From positions 34,360,741 to 34,424,740 of the forward strand of contig CM069593.1 in assembly GCA_035771175.1 (NCBI GenBank): a DNA stretch of 64,000 bases, read 5' to 3'. The notes below the pieces were generated by a model. That model saw only the letters and a program-made list of their open reading frames with translations, was not told where the DNA came from and did not search any database. The DNA is from Paratinospora sagittata. Taxonomy: Eukaryota > Streptophyta > Magnoliopsida > Ranunculales > Menispermaceae. The position numbers were made by a program, and so were the translations under genes. This document shows positions 1-11,870 of the stretch, piece after piece (within the stretch, counting starts at the first letter, position 1; each line of letters starts with the position of its first letter).

Positions 1-286
1 AAATGGAAAGATCACGGCAACAGCTTTATAGCGAGTTATCAAATGGGATAGCGCGCTAGAGACAATTTTTCATAAAAACAAATGTTTTATTATAGAACCC
101 TATCAGCATGCTTTCAACACCAATAGTGCGTTAGTGCCTTATAGAAAATTTTGGCAAATTTGTGAAAGCCTTATTTTAAAAATCTAAGGAACTATTCCGT
201 TGACTCAAAACATATTGAGATAAGATTATAAACTTTAAAATAATTCAACACTCAATGAAATTATGACTAAAACCTTTCGAAAAACA

Positions 287-294
287 TTTTTTTT
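287..294 (+). repeat. Homopolymer T8, subfamily marker
   Basis: Eight T in copies 1-36 and in copy 49; seven T in nearly all other copies of blocks B and C; interrupted in copy 38. It is useful as a marker because it changes once per block rather than at random. Confidence 0.75.
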
Positions 295-385
295 CAAAAT
301 GAAATACTATATCGAAGTGATTTTGAAGACTTTGCAATTTTCAGAGTTTTAGTGCTGAGATTGATCGAGAGGTTACCCTACACAC

Positions 386-446
386 CAAAGATCAAACCAA
401 TGCATTAGACATGATATATGTCTTCGTTCTTCGAGCTTGATCTTTG
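386..446 (+). repeat. Inner inverted repeat with central hairpin (copy 1)
   Basis: caaagatcaa at 386-395 pairs perfectly with ttgatctttg at 437-446. Inside it agacat (407-412) pairs with atgtct (418-423) around a 5-nt loop. The arrangement is nested inside the 347-610 inverted repeat and is present in nearly all monomers; copies 45 and 46 break the 10-bp arm with gatgtttg. Confidence 0.6.
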
Positions 447-463
447 TAGACTTCGATAGCTAT

Positions 464-539
464 TGTTTGATGTGTTGTTGATGATTAGTTGTAGCTCTTA
501 GAAAAAAAATACAGGTGATGTCCACTTGTTTGATGTGTT
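464..539 (+). repeat. 13-bp direct repeat tgtttgatgtgtt (copy 1)
   Basis: The word occurs at 464-476 and 527-539, 63 bp apart, with a run of eight A (502-509) between. Both copies are conserved in almost every monomer; copies 45 and 46 change the first to end in gtgctg. Confidence 0.7.
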
Positions 540-1074
540 TTCTTACCGAGAACACTTCATATACTTACAGTTTTAAACAATAGATAGCCTCTGGAAATCT
601 CAGCACAAAAGGGATAAAATGAAGAACTTGCGAAATAATGAGGTTATCTTCAAGACAGTTTGCAATTTTGATTCAGTTAGAAGATTGTTTGGGCAAATGC
701 AAGAATCACGACTTTCTTCTTTTTAAACACTCTTTGGAAAGCTCAGTCTAACTTGCAAAAATCGTGTGTTCTATCTTTGAAAATCAGAGAATGAGGGCTT
801 TATAAAATTAGCAGTTGCAGGTTAAAGTTCAAGAGAGTACAGAATGATTTGAATTCAAAAAGTTGTTTAATCCAAAGTTGTTTTGGGCGTGCTAGACAAC
901 GGGAATCATCAAGGTCTTAGTAGAGAATATTTCAATTAAGATAACCTAGCAAAACAGTGTAAGGAATAGAAAAATGGAGCAAGCAGAAGTGCCCACATTT
1001 TTCTCGTTAAAAATATCAGATTTTTGTCTCAGACGTGGATTGCGTGCTTTTGGGTTGTGTATCATGTTCTCTAT

Positions 1075-1245
1075 TGACAGATAGCAGGCTATAGCAGGTC
1101 TATGTACAAAAACCCTAGAGCTCGAGTTTTTGACTTTCCGATAGCGTGTTATCAAGGCTTATGGCGCGCTATTGCCCTTTTTACTAAAAATGGAAAGATC
1201 ACGGCAACAGCTTTATAGCGAGTTATCAAATGGGATAGCGCGCTA
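1075..1245 (+). repeat. GC-rich palindromic ATAGCG cluster at the monomer junction
   Basis: Within ~170 bp lie agatagcagg, ctatagcagg, gatagcgtgttatc (1140-1153), gcgcgctat (1164-1172), atagcgag, and atagcgcgc (1235-1243). The last and the third-last form a perfect 9-bp inverted repeat with a 62-bp spacer, and tagcgcgcta (1236-1245) is a perfect 10-bp palindrome. The cluster recurs at every junction and is the only GC-rich part of an otherwise AT-rich monomer. It could be a protein-binding or structure-forming site; no known box was recognised. Confidence 0.6.
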
Positions 1246-2374
1246 GAGACAATTTTTCATAAAAACAAATGTTTTATTATAGAACCCTATCAGCATGCTT
1301 TCAACACCAATAGTGCGTTAGTGCCTTATAGAAAATTTTGGCAAATTTGTGAAAGCCTTATTTTAAAAATCTAAGGAACTATTCCGTTGACTCAAAACAT
1401 ATTGAGATAAGATTATAAACTTTAAAATAATTCAACACTCAATGAAATTATGACTAAAACCTTTCGAAAAACATTTTTTTTCAAAATGAAATACTATATC
1501 GAAGTGATTTTGAAGACTTTGCAATTTTCAGAGTTTTAGTGCTGAGATTGATCGAGAGGTTACCCTACACACCAAAGATCAAACCAATGCATTAGACATG
1601 ATATATGTCTTCGTTCTTCGAGCTTGATCTTTGTAGACTTCCATAGCTATTGTTTGATGTGTTGTTGATGATTAGTTGTAGCTCTTAGAAAAAAAATACA
1701 GGTGATGTCCACTTGTTTGATGTGTTTTCTTACCGAGAACACTTCATATACTTACAGTTTTAAACAATAGATAGCCTCTGGAAATCTCAGCACAAAAGGG
1801 ATAAAATGAAGAACTTGCGAAATAATGAGGTTATCTTGAAGACAGTTTGCAATTTTGATTCAGTTAGAAGATTGTTTGGGCAAATGCAAGAATCACGACT
1901 TTCTTCTTTTTAAACACTCTTTGGAAAGCTCAGTCTAACTTGCAAAAATCGTGTGTTCTATCTTTGAAAATCAGAGAATGAGGGCTTTATAAAATTAGCA
2001 GTTGCAGGTTAAAGTTCAAGAGAGTACAGAATGATTTGAATTCAAAAAGTTGTTTAATCCAAAGTTGTTTTGGGCGTGCTAGACAACGGGAATCATCAAG
2101 GTCTTAGTAGAGAATATTTCAATTAAGATAACCTAGCAAAACAGTGTAAGGAATAGAAAAATGGAGCAAGCAGAAGTGCCCACATTTTTCTCGTTAAAAA
2201 TATCAGATTTTTGTCTCAGACGTGGATTGCGTGCTTTTGGGTTGTGTATCATGTTCTCTATTGACAGATAGCAGGCTATAGCAGGTCTATGTACAAAAAC
2301 CCTAGAGCTCGAGTTTTTGACTTTCCGATAGCGTGTTATCAAGGCTTATGGCGCGCTATTGCCCTTTTTACTAA
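1188..2374 (+). repeat. Monomer copy 2
   Basis: Differs from copy 1 by cttccatag instead of cttcgatag and atcttgaag instead of atcttcaag; these two states are shared with copies 3 and 5. Confidence 0.98.
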
Positions 2375-3561
2375 AAATGGAAAGATCACGGCAACAGCTT
2401 TATAGCGAGTTATCAAATGGGATAGCGCGCTAGAGACAATTTTTCATAAAAACAAATGTTTTATTATAGAACCCTATCAGCATGCTTTCAACACCAATAG
2501 TGCGTTAGTGCCTTATAGAAAATTTTGGCAAATTTGTGAAAGCCTTATTTTAAAAATCTAAGGAACTATTCCGTTGACTCAAAACATATTGAGATAAGAT
2601 TATAAACTTTAAAATAATTCAACACTCAATGAAATTATGACTAAAACCTTTCGAAAAACATTTTTTTTCAAAATGAAATACTATATCGAAGTGATTTTGA
2701 AGACTTTGCAATTTTCAGAGTTTTAGTGCTGAGATTGATCGAGAGGTTACCCTACACACCAAAGATCAAACCAATGCATTAGACATGATATATGTCTTCG
2801 TTCTTCGAGCTTGATCTTTGTAGACTTCCATAGCTATTGTTTGATGTGTTGTTGATGATTAGTTGTAGCTCTTAGAAAAAAAATACAGGTGATGTCCACT
2901 TGTTTGATGTGTTTTCTTACCGAGAACACTTCATATACTTACAGTTTTAAACAATAGATAGCCTCTGGAAATCTCAGCACAAAAGGGATAAAATGAAGAA
3001 CTTGCGAAATAATGAGGTTATCTTGAAGACAGTTTGCAATTTTGATTCAGTTAGAAGATTGTTTGGGCAAATGCAAGAATCACGACTTTCTTCTTTTTAA
3101 ACACTCTTTGGAAAGCTCAGTCTAACTTGCAAAAATCGTGTGTTCTATCTTTGAAAATCAGAGAATGAGGGCTTTATAAAATTAGCAGTTGCAGGTTAAA
3201 GTTCAAGAGAGTACAGAATGATTTGAATTCAAAAAGTTGTTTAATCCAAAGTTGTTTTGGGCGTGCTAGACAACGGGAATCATCAAGGTCTTAGTAGAGA
3301 ATATTTCAATTAAGATAACCTAGCAAAACAGTGTAAGGAATAGAAAAATGGAGCAAGCAGAAGTGCCCACATTTTTCTCGTTAAAAATATCAGATTTTTG
3401 TCTCAGACGTGGATTGCGTGCTTTTGGGTTGTGTATCATGTTCTCTATTGACAGATAGCAGGCTATAGCAGGTCTATGTACAAAAACCCTAGAGCTCGAG
3501 TTTTTGACTTTCCGATAGCGTGTTATCAAGGCTTATGGCGCGCTATTGCCCTTTTTACTAA
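2375..3561 (+). repeat. Monomer copy 3
   Basis: Carries the same cttccatag plus atcttgaag combination as copy 2, so the two are probably direct duplicates. Confidence 0.98.
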
Positions 3562-4748
3562 AAATGGAAAGATCACGGCAACAGCTTTATAGCGAGTTAT
3601 CAAATGGGATAGCGCGCTAGAGACAATTTTTCATAAAAACAAATGTTTTATTATAGAACCCTATCAGCATGCTTTCAACACCAATAGTGCGTTAGTGCCT
3701 TATAGAAAATTTTGGCAAATTTGTGAAAGCCTTATTTTAAAAATCTAAGGAACTATTCCGTTGACTCAAAACATATTGAGATAAGATTATAAACTTTAAA
3801 ATAATTCAACACTCAATGAAATTATGACTAAAACCTTTCGAAAAACATTTTTTTTCAAAATGAAATACTATATCGAAGTGATTTTGAAGACTTTGCAATT
3901 TTCAGAGTTTTAGTGCTGAGATTGATCGAGAGGTTACCCTACACACCAAAGATCAAACCAATGCATTAGACATGATATATGTCTTCGTTCTTCGAGCTTG
4001 ATCTTTGTAGACTTCCATAGCTATTGTTTGATGTGTTGTTGATGATTAGTTGTAGCTCTTAGAAAAAAAATACAGGTGATGTCCACTTGTTTGATGTGTT
4101 TTCTTACCGAGAACACTTCATATACTTACAGTTTTAAACAATAGATAGCCTCTGGAAATCTCAGCACAAAAGGGATAAAATGAAGAACTTGCGAAATAAT
4201 GAGGTTATCTTCAAGACAGTTTGCAATTTTGATTCAGTTAGAAGATTGTTTGGGCAAATGCAAGAATCACGACTTTCTTCTTTTTAAACACTCTTTGGAA
4301 AGCTCAGTCTAACTTGCAAAAATCGTGTGTTCTATCTTTGAAAATCAGAGAATGAGGGCTTTATAAAATTAGCAGTTGCAGGTTAAAGTTCAAGAGAGTA
4401 CAGAATGATTTGAATTCAAAAAGTTGTTTAATCCAAAGTTGTTTTGGGCGTGCTAGACAACGGGAATCATCAAGGTCTTAGTAGAGAATATTTCAATTAA
4501 GATAACCTAGCAAAACAGTGTAAGGAATAGAAAAATGGAGCAAGCAGAAGTGCCCACATTTTTCTCGTTAAAAATATCAGATTTTTGTCTCAGACGTGGA
4601 TTGCGTGCTTTTGGGTTGTGTATCATGTTCTCTATTGACAGATAGCAGGCTATAGCAGGTCTATGTACAAAAACCCTAGAGCTCGAGTTTTTGACTTTCC
4701 GATAGCGTGTTATCAAGGCTTATGGCGCGCTATTGCCCTTTTTACTAA
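3562..4748 (+). repeat. Monomer copy 4
   Basis: Has cttccatag but reverts to atcttcaag, and keeps the gtacaaaaacc state: a recombinant between copy-1-like and copy-2-like states. Confidence 0.98.
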
Positions 4749-5935
4749 AAATGGAAAGATCACGGCAACAGCTTTATAGCGAGTTATCAAATGGGATAGC
4801 GCGCTAGAGACAATTTTTCATAAAAACAAATGTTTTATTATAGAACCCTATCAGCATGCTTTCAACACCAATAGTGCGTTAGTGCCTTATAGAAAATTTT
4901 GGCAAATTTGTGAAAGCCTTATTTTAAAAATCTAAGGAACTATTCCGTTGACTCAAAACATATTGAGATAAGATTATAAACTTTAAAATAATTCAACACT
5001 CAATGAAATTATGACTAAAACCTTTCGAAAAACATTTTTTTTCAAAATGAAATACTATATCGAAGTGATTTTGAAGACTTTGCAATTTTCAGAGTTTTAG
5101 TGCTGAGATTGATCGAGAGGTTACCCTACACACCAAAGATCAAACCAATGCATTAGACATGATATATGTCTTCGTTCTTCGAGCTTGATCTTTGTAGACT
5201 TCCATAGCTATTGTTTGATGTGTTGTTGATGATTAGTTGTAGCTCTTAGAAAAAAAATACAGGTGATGTCCACTTGTTTGATGTGTTTTCTTACCGAGAA
5301 CACTTCATATACTTACAGTTTTAAACAATAGATAGCCTCTGGAAATCTCAGCACAAAAGGGATAAAATGAAGAACTTGCGAAATAATGAGGTTATCTTGA
5401 AGACAGTTTGCAATTTTGATTCAGTTAGAAGATTGTTTGGGCAAATGCAAGAATCACGACTTTCTTCTTTTTAAACACTCTTTGGAAAGCTCAGTCTAAC
5501 TTGCAAAAATCGTGTGTTCTATCTTTGAAAATCAGAGAATGAGGGCTTTATAAAATTAGCAGTTGCAGGTTAAAGTTCAAGAGAGTACAGAATGATTTGA
5601 ATTCAAAAAGTTGTTTAATCCAAAGTTGTTTTGGGCGTGCTAGACAACGGGAATCATCAAGGTCTTAGTAGAGAATATTTCAATTAAGATAACCTAGCAA
5701 AACAGTGTAAGGAATAGAAAAAAGGAGCAAGCAGAAGTGCCCACATTTTTCTCGTTAAAAATATCAGATTTTTGTCTCAGACGTGGATTGCGTGCTTTTG
5801 GGTTGTGTATCATGTTCTCTATTGACAGATAGCAGGCTATAGCAGGTCTATGTACACAAACCCTAGAGCTCGAGTTTTTGACTTTCCGATAGCGTGTTAT
5901 CAAGGCTTATGGCGCGCTATTGCCCTTTTTACTAA
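4749..5935 (+). repeat. Monomer copy 5
   Basis: Has cttccatag and atcttgaag, and is the first copy with gtacacaaacc. A private change gives gaaaaaaggagc near 5717 where other copies have gaaaaatggagc. Confidence 0.98.
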
Positions 5936-7121
5936 AAATGGAAAGATCACGGCAACAGCTTTATAGCGAGTTATCAAATGGGATAGCGCGCTAGAGACAA
6001 TTTTTCATAAAAACAAATGTTTTATTATAGAACCCTATCAGCATGCTTTCAACACCAATAGTGCGTTAGTGCCTTATAGAAAAATTTGGCAATTTGTGAA
6101 AGCCTTATTTTAAAAATCTAAGGAACTATTCCGTTGACTCAAAACATATTGAGATAAGATTATAAACTTTAAAATAATTCAACACTCAATGAAATTATGA
6201 CTAAAACCTTTCGAAAAACATTTTTTTTCAAAATGAAATACTATATCGAAGTGATTTTGAAGACTTTGCAATTTTCAGAGTTTTAGTGCTGAGATTGATC
6301 GAGAGGTTACCCTACACACCAAAGATCAAACCAATGCATTAGACATGATATATGTCTTCGTTCTTCGAGCTTGATCTTTGTAGACTTCCATAGCTATTGT
6401 TTGATGTGTTGTTGATGATTAGTTGTAGCTCTTAGAAAAAAAATACAGGTGATGTCCACTTGTTTGATGTGTTTTCTTACCGAGAACACTTCATATACTT
6501 ACAGTTTTAAACAATAGATAGCCTCTGGAAATCTCAGCACAAAAGGGATAAAATGAAGAACTTGCGAAATAATGAGGTTATCTTCAAGACAGTTTGCAAT
6601 TTTGATTCAGTTAGAAGATTGTTTGGGCAAATGCAAGAATCACGACTTTCTTCTTTTTAAACACTCTTTGGAAAGCTCAGTCTAACTTGCAAAAATCGTG
6701 TGTTCTATCTTTGAAAATCAGAGAATGAGGGCTTTATAAAATTAGCAGTTGCAGGTTAAAGTTCAAGAGAGTACAGAATGATTTGAATTCAAAAAGTTGT
6801 TTAATCCAAAGTTGTTTTGGGCGTGCTAGACAACGGGAATCATCAAGGTCTTAGTAGAGAATATTTCAATTAAGATAACCTAGCAAAACAGTGTAAGGAA
6901 TAGAAAAATGGAGCAAGCAGAAGTGCCCACATTTTTCTTGTTAAAAATATCAGATTTTTGTCTCAGACGTGGATTGCGTGCTTTTGGGTTGTGTATCATG
7001 TTCTCTATTGACAGATAGCAGGCTATAGCAGGTCTATGTACACAAACCCTAGAGCTCGAGTTTTTGACTTTCCGATAGCGTGTTATCAAGGCTTATGGCG
7101 CGCTATTGCCCTTTTTACGAA
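5936..7121 (+). repeat. Monomer copy 6 (1,186 bp)
   Basis: One base is missing in ggcaatttgtg near 6090. It has gaaaaattt, cttccatag and a ctcg to cttg transition near 6939, shared with copies 16 and 20. Its last bases (ttttacgaaaaat) already belong to the diverged patch of copy 7. Confidence 0.98.
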
Positions 7122-7290
7122 AAATAGAAAGATCACGGCAACAGCTTTATAGCGAGTTATCAAATGGGATAGCGCGCTAGAGACAATTTTTCATAAAAAC
7201 AAATATTTTATTATAGAAGCATATCTGCTTGCTATCAACACCAATAGTGCGTTAGTGCCTTACAGAAAATTTTGGCAAATTGCTGGAAAG
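7119..7290 (+). repeat. Diverged C-like patch inside block A
   Basis: About a dozen differences occur within ~170 bp, against almost none in the adjoining kilobases. Several states are those of block C: aaaaatagaaag (as in copies 45 and 46), gctatcaac (copies 45-47), and ggaaagcc. Others are private (gaagcatatctgc, ttacag, attgctgg). Both edges are sharp, which fits gene conversion or a crossover with a diverged monomer. Confidence 0.8.
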
Positions 7291-8309
7291 CCTTATTTTA
7301 AAAATCTAAGGAACTATTCCGTTGACTCAAAACATATTGAGATAAGATTATAAACTTTAAAATAATTCAACACTCAATGAAATTATGACTAAAACCTTTC
7401 GAAAAACATTTTTTTTCAAAATGAAATACTATATCGAAGTGATTTTGAAGACTTTGCAATTTTCAGAGTTTTAGTGCTGAGATTGATCGAGAGGTTACCC
7501 TACACACCAAAGATCAAACCAATGCATTAGACATGATATATGTCTTCGTTCTTCGAGCTTGATCTTTGTAGACTTCCATAGCTATTGTTTGATGTGTTGT
7601 TGATGATTAGTTGTAGCTCTTAGAAAAAAAATACAGGTGATGTCCACTTGTTTGATGTGTTTTCTTACCGAGAACACTTCATATACTTACAGTTTTAAAC
7701 AATAGATAGCCTCTGGAAATCTCAGCACAAAAGGGATAAAATGAAGAACTTGCGAAATAATGAGGTTATCTTCAAGACAGTTTGCAATTTTGATTCAGTT
7801 AGAAGATTGTTTGGGCAAATGCAAGAATCACGACTTTCTTCTTTTTAAACACTCTTTGGAAAGCTCAGTCTAACTTGCAAAAATCGTGTGTTCTATCTTT
7901 GAAAATCAGAGAATGAGGGCTTTATAAAATTAGCAGTTGCAGGTTAAAGTTCAAGAGAGTACAGAATGATTTGAATTCAAAAAGTTGTTTAATCCAAAGT
8001 TGTTTTGGGCGTGCTAGACAACGGGAATCATCAAGGTCTTAGTAGAGAATATTTCAATTAAGATAACCTAGCAAAACAGTGTAAGGAATAGAAAAATGGA
8101 GCAAGCAGAAGTGCCCACATTTTTCTCGTTAAAAATATCAGATTTTTGTCTCAGACGTGGATTGCGTGCTTTTGGGTTGTGTATCATGTTCTCTATTGAC
8201 AGATAGCAGGCTATAGCAGGTCTATGTACAAAAACCCTAGAGCTCGAGTTTTTGACTTTCCGATAGCGTGTTATCAAGGCTTATGGCGCGCTATTGCCCT
8301 TTTTACTAA
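7122..8309 (+). repeat. Monomer copy 7 (1,188 bp, chimeric start)
   Basis: The first ~170 bases carry about a dozen differences from every neighbour and one extra base; from about 7290 on it is ordinary block A with cttccatag and gtacaaaaacc. See the separate patch entry. Confidence 0.97.
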
Positions 8310-9496
8310 AAATGGAAAGATCACGGCAACAGCTTTATAGCGAGTTATCAAATGGGATAGCGCGCTAGAGACAATTTTTCATAAAAACAAATGTTTTATT
8401 ATAGAACCCTATCAGCATGCTTTCAACACCAATAGTGCGTTAGTGCCTTATAGAAAAATTTGGCAAATTTGTGAAAGCCTTATTTTAAAAATCTAAGGAA
8501 CTATTCCGTTGACTCAAAACATATTGAGATAAGATTATAAACTTTAAAATAATTCAACACTCAATGAAATTATGACTAAAACCTTTCGAAAAACATTTTT
8601 TTTCAAAATGAAATACTATATCGAAGTGATTTTGAAGACTTTGCAATTTTCAGAGTTTTAGTGCTGAGATTGATCGAGAGGTTACCCTACACACCAAAGA
8701 TCAAACCAATGCATTAGACATGATATATGTCTTCGTTCTTCGAGCTTGATCTTTGTAGACTTCGATAGCTATTGTTTGATGTGTTGTTGATGATTAGTTG
8801 TAGCTCTTAGAAAAAAAATACAGGTGATGTCCACTTGTTTGATGTGTTTTCTTACCGAGAACACTTCATATACTTACAGTTTTAAACAATAGATAGCCTC
8901 TGGAAATCTCAGCACAAAAGGGATAAAATGAAGAACTTGCGAAATAATGAGGTTATCTTCAAGACAGTTTGCAATTTTGATTCAGTTAGAAGATTGTTTG
9001 GGCAAATGCAAGAATCACGACTTTCTTCTTTTTAAACACTCTTTGGAAAGCTCAGTCTAACTTGCAAAAATCGTGTGTTCTATCTTTGAAAATCAGAGAA
9101 TGAGGGCTTTATAAAATTAGCAGTTGCAGGTTAAAGTTCAAGAGAGTACAGAATGATTTGAATTCAAAAAGTTGTTTAATCCAAAGTTGTTTTGGGCGTG
9201 CTAGACAACGGGAATCATCAAGGTCTTAGTAGAGAATATTTCAATTAAGATAACCTAGCAAAACAGTGTAAGGAATAGAAAAATGGAGCAAGCAGAAGTG
9301 CCCACATTTTTCTCGTTAAAAATATCAGATTTTTGTCTCAGACGTGGATTGCGTGCTTTTGGGTTGTGTATCATGTTCTCTATTGACAGATAGCAGGCTA
9401 TAGCAGGTCTATGTACACAAACCCTAGAGCTCGAGTTTTTGACTTTCCGATAGCGTGTTATCAAGGCTTATGGCGCGCTATTGCCCTTTTTACTAA
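8310..9496 (+). repeat. Monomer copy 8
   Basis: First copy of what I call type S: gaaaaattt near 145 with acacttcat near 545; cttcgatag returns after the cttccatag run of copies 2-7, and stays in that state through block A. Confidence 0.98.
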
Positions 9497-10683
9497 AAAT
9501 GGAAAGATCACGGCAACAGCTTTATAGCGAGTTATCAAATGGGATAGCGCGCTAGAGACAATTTTTCATAAAAACAAATGTTTTATTATAGAACCCTATC
9601 AGCATGCTTTCAACACCAATAGTGCGTTAGTGCCTTATAGAAAAATTTGGCAAATTTGTGAAAGCCTTATTTTAAAAATCTAAGGAACTATTCCGTTGAC
9701 TCAAAACATATTGAGATAAGATTATAAACTTTAAAATAATTCAACACTCAATGAAATTATGACTAAAACCTTTCGAAAAACATTTTTTTTCAAAATGAAA
9801 TACTATATCGAAGTGATTTTGAAGACTTTGCAATTTTCAGAGTTTTAGTGCTGAGATTGATCGAGAGGTTACCCTACACACCAAAGATCAAACCAATGCA
9901 TTAGACATGATATATGTCTTCGTTCTTCGAGCTTGATCTTTGTAGACTTCGATAGCTATTGTTTGATGTGTTGTTGATGATTAGTTGTAGCTCTTAGAAA
10001 AAAAATACAGGTGATGTCCACTTGTTTGATGTGTTTTCTTACCGAGAACACTTCATATACTTACAGTTTTAAACAATAGATAGCCTCTGGAAATCTCAGC
10101 ACAAAAGGGATAAAATGAAGAACTTGCGAAATAATGAGGTTATCTTCAAGACAGTTTGCAATTTTGATTCAGTTAGAAGATTGTTTGGGCAAATGCAAGA
10201 ATCACGACTTTCTTCTTTTTAAACACTCTTTGGAAAGCTCAGTCTAACTTGCAAAAATCGTGTGTTCTATCTTTGAAAATCAGAGAATGAGGGCTTTATA
10301 AAATTAGCAGTTGCAGGTTAAAGTTCAAGAGAGTACAGAATGATTTGAATTCAAAAAGTTGTTTAATCCAAAGTTGTTTTGGGCGTGCTAGACAACGGGA
10401 ATCATCAAGGTCTTAGTAGAGAATATTTCAATTAAGATAACCTAGCAAAACAGTGTAAGGAATAGAAAAATGGAGCAAGCAGAAGTGCCCACATTTTTCT
10501 CGTTAAAAATATCAGATTTTTGTCTCAGACGTGGATTGCGTGCTTTTGGGTTGTGTATCATGTTCTCTATTGACAGATAGCAGGCTATAGCAGGTCTATG
10601 TACACAAACCCTAGAGCTCGAGTTTTTGACTTTCCGATAGCGTGTTATCAAGGCTTATGGCGCGCTATTGCCCTTTTTACTAA
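9497..10683 (+). repeat. Monomer copy 9
   Basis: Type S like copy 8, with the same gtacacaaacc state; no private change noticed. Confidence 0.98.
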
Positions 10684-11870
10684 AAATGGAAAGATCACGG
10701 CAACAGCTTTATAGCGAGTTATCAAATGGGATAGCGCGCTAGAGACAATTTTTCATAAAAACAAATGTTTTATTATAGAACCCTATCAGCATGCTTTCAA
10801 CACCAATAGTGCGTTAGTGCCTTATAGAAAAATTTGGCAAATTTGTGAAAGCCTTATTTTAAAAATCTAAGGAACTATTCCGTTGACTCAAAACATATTG
10901 AGATAAGATTATAAACTTTAAAATAATTCAACACTCAATGAAATTATGACTAAAACCTTTCGAAAAACATTTTTTTTCAAAATGAAATACTATATCGAAG
11001 TGATTTTGAAGACTTTGCAATTTTCAGAGTTTTAGTGCTGAGATTGATCGAGAGGTTACCCTACACACCAAAGATCAAACCAATGCATTAGACATGATAT
11101 ATGTCTTCGTTCTTCGAGCTTGATCTTTGTAGACTTCGATAGCTATTGTTTGATGTGTTGTTGATGATTAGTTGTAGCTCTTAGAAAAAAAATACAGGTG
11201 ATGTCCACTTGTTTGATGTGTTTTCTTACCGAGAACACTTCATATACTTACAGTTTTAAACAATAGATAGCCTATGGAAATCTCAGCACAAAAGGGATAA
11301 AATGAAGAACTTGCGAAATAATGAGGTTATCTTCAAGACAGTTTGCAATTTTGATTCAGTTAGAAGATTGTTTGGGCAAATGCAAGAATCACGACTTTCT
11401 TCTTTTTAAACACTCTTTGGAAAGCTCAGTCTAACTTGCAAAAATCGTGTGTTCTATCTTTGAAAATCAGAGAATGAGGGCTTTATAAAATTAGCAGTTG
11501 CAGGTTAAAGTTCAAGAGAGTACAGAATGATTTGAATTCAAAAAGTTGTTTAATCCAAAGTTGTTTTGGGCGTGCTAGACAACGGGAATCATCAAGGTCT
11601 TAGTAGAGAATATTTCAATTAAGATAACCTAGCAAAACAGTGTAAGGAATAGAAAAATGGAGCAAGCAGAAGTGCCCACATTTTTCTCGTTAAAAATATC
11701 AGATTTTTGTCTCAGACGTGGATTGCGTGCTTTTGGGTTGTGTATCATGTTCTCTATTGACAGATAGCAGGCTATAGCAGGTCTATGTACACAAACCCTA
11801 GAGCTCGAGTTTTTGACTTTCCGATAGCGTGTTATCAAGGCTTATGGCGCGCTATTGCCCTTTTTACTAA
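10684..11870 (+). repeat. Monomer copy 10
   Basis: First copy with gcctatgg (at about 11271) instead of gcctctgg; keeps gaaaaattt and acacttcat, so it looks like an incomplete form of type P. Confidence 0.98.

Larger units (their letters stand above)
347..610 (+). repeat. Outer inverted repeat pair, possible fold-back remnant (copy 1)
   Basis: The arm gtgctgagatt at 352-362 is the exact reverse complement of aatctcagcac at 596-606. With small gaps the pairing extends outward through tttt/aaaa and inward to agagg near 368 and cctct at 588-592. The ends therefore look like degenerate terminal inverted repeats of ~27 bp around a 264-bp interior. No target-site duplication or transposase is visible, so a miniature transposon origin is only a possibility. 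Confidence 0.5.
325..680 (+). repeat. Internal degenerate direct duplication (copy 1)
   Basis: gaagac-tttgcaatttt at 325-341 resembles caagacag-tttgcaatttt at 651-669, with further loose similarity after it (cagagtttta versus gattcagtta). The exact core is 11 bp, offset 328 bp. This could be a trace of shorter subunits in the origin of the monomer, or chance in AT-rich DNA. Confidence 0.35.
331..750 (+). repeat. Near-invariant core of the monomer (shown in copy 1)
   Basis: Copies 1 and 54 differ at one base (tccactt to tgcactt) across these ~420 bp, but at nine sites across monomer bases 1-330. Within block A the core still contains the higher-order markers (acactt/acacct, gcctctgg/gcctatgg, atctc/atgtc), so it is not immutable. 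The equivalent interval recurs in every monomer. Confidence 0.7.
1..1187 (+). repeat. Monomer copy 1
   Basis: Reference copy used here for internal positions. It has gaaaatttt near 145, cttcgatag near 452, atcttcaag near 650 and gtacaaaaacc near 1104. The first base of the window is inside the array, so the phase is arbitrary. Confidence 0.98.

Noticed and set aside
375..385. Telomere-like motif ttaccctacac
   Set aside because: A single near-match per monomer, not tandem; no telomeric repeat run anywhere in the window.
420..440. CENP-B-box-like ttcgttcttcgag
   Set aside because: It lacks the essential CGGG part of the mammalian box at the required spacing.
795..810. TATA-box promoter (ggctttataaaatt) in each monomer
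   Set aside because: The word is expected often in AT-rich DNA, and no other promoter element or downstream gene supports it.
946..1155. 69-aa minus-strand open frame repeated in each monomer as a real gene
   Set aside because: It needs a TTG start, has no recognisable domain, and differences between copies are mostly amino-acid changing. The first in-frame ATG leaves only about 40 codons.
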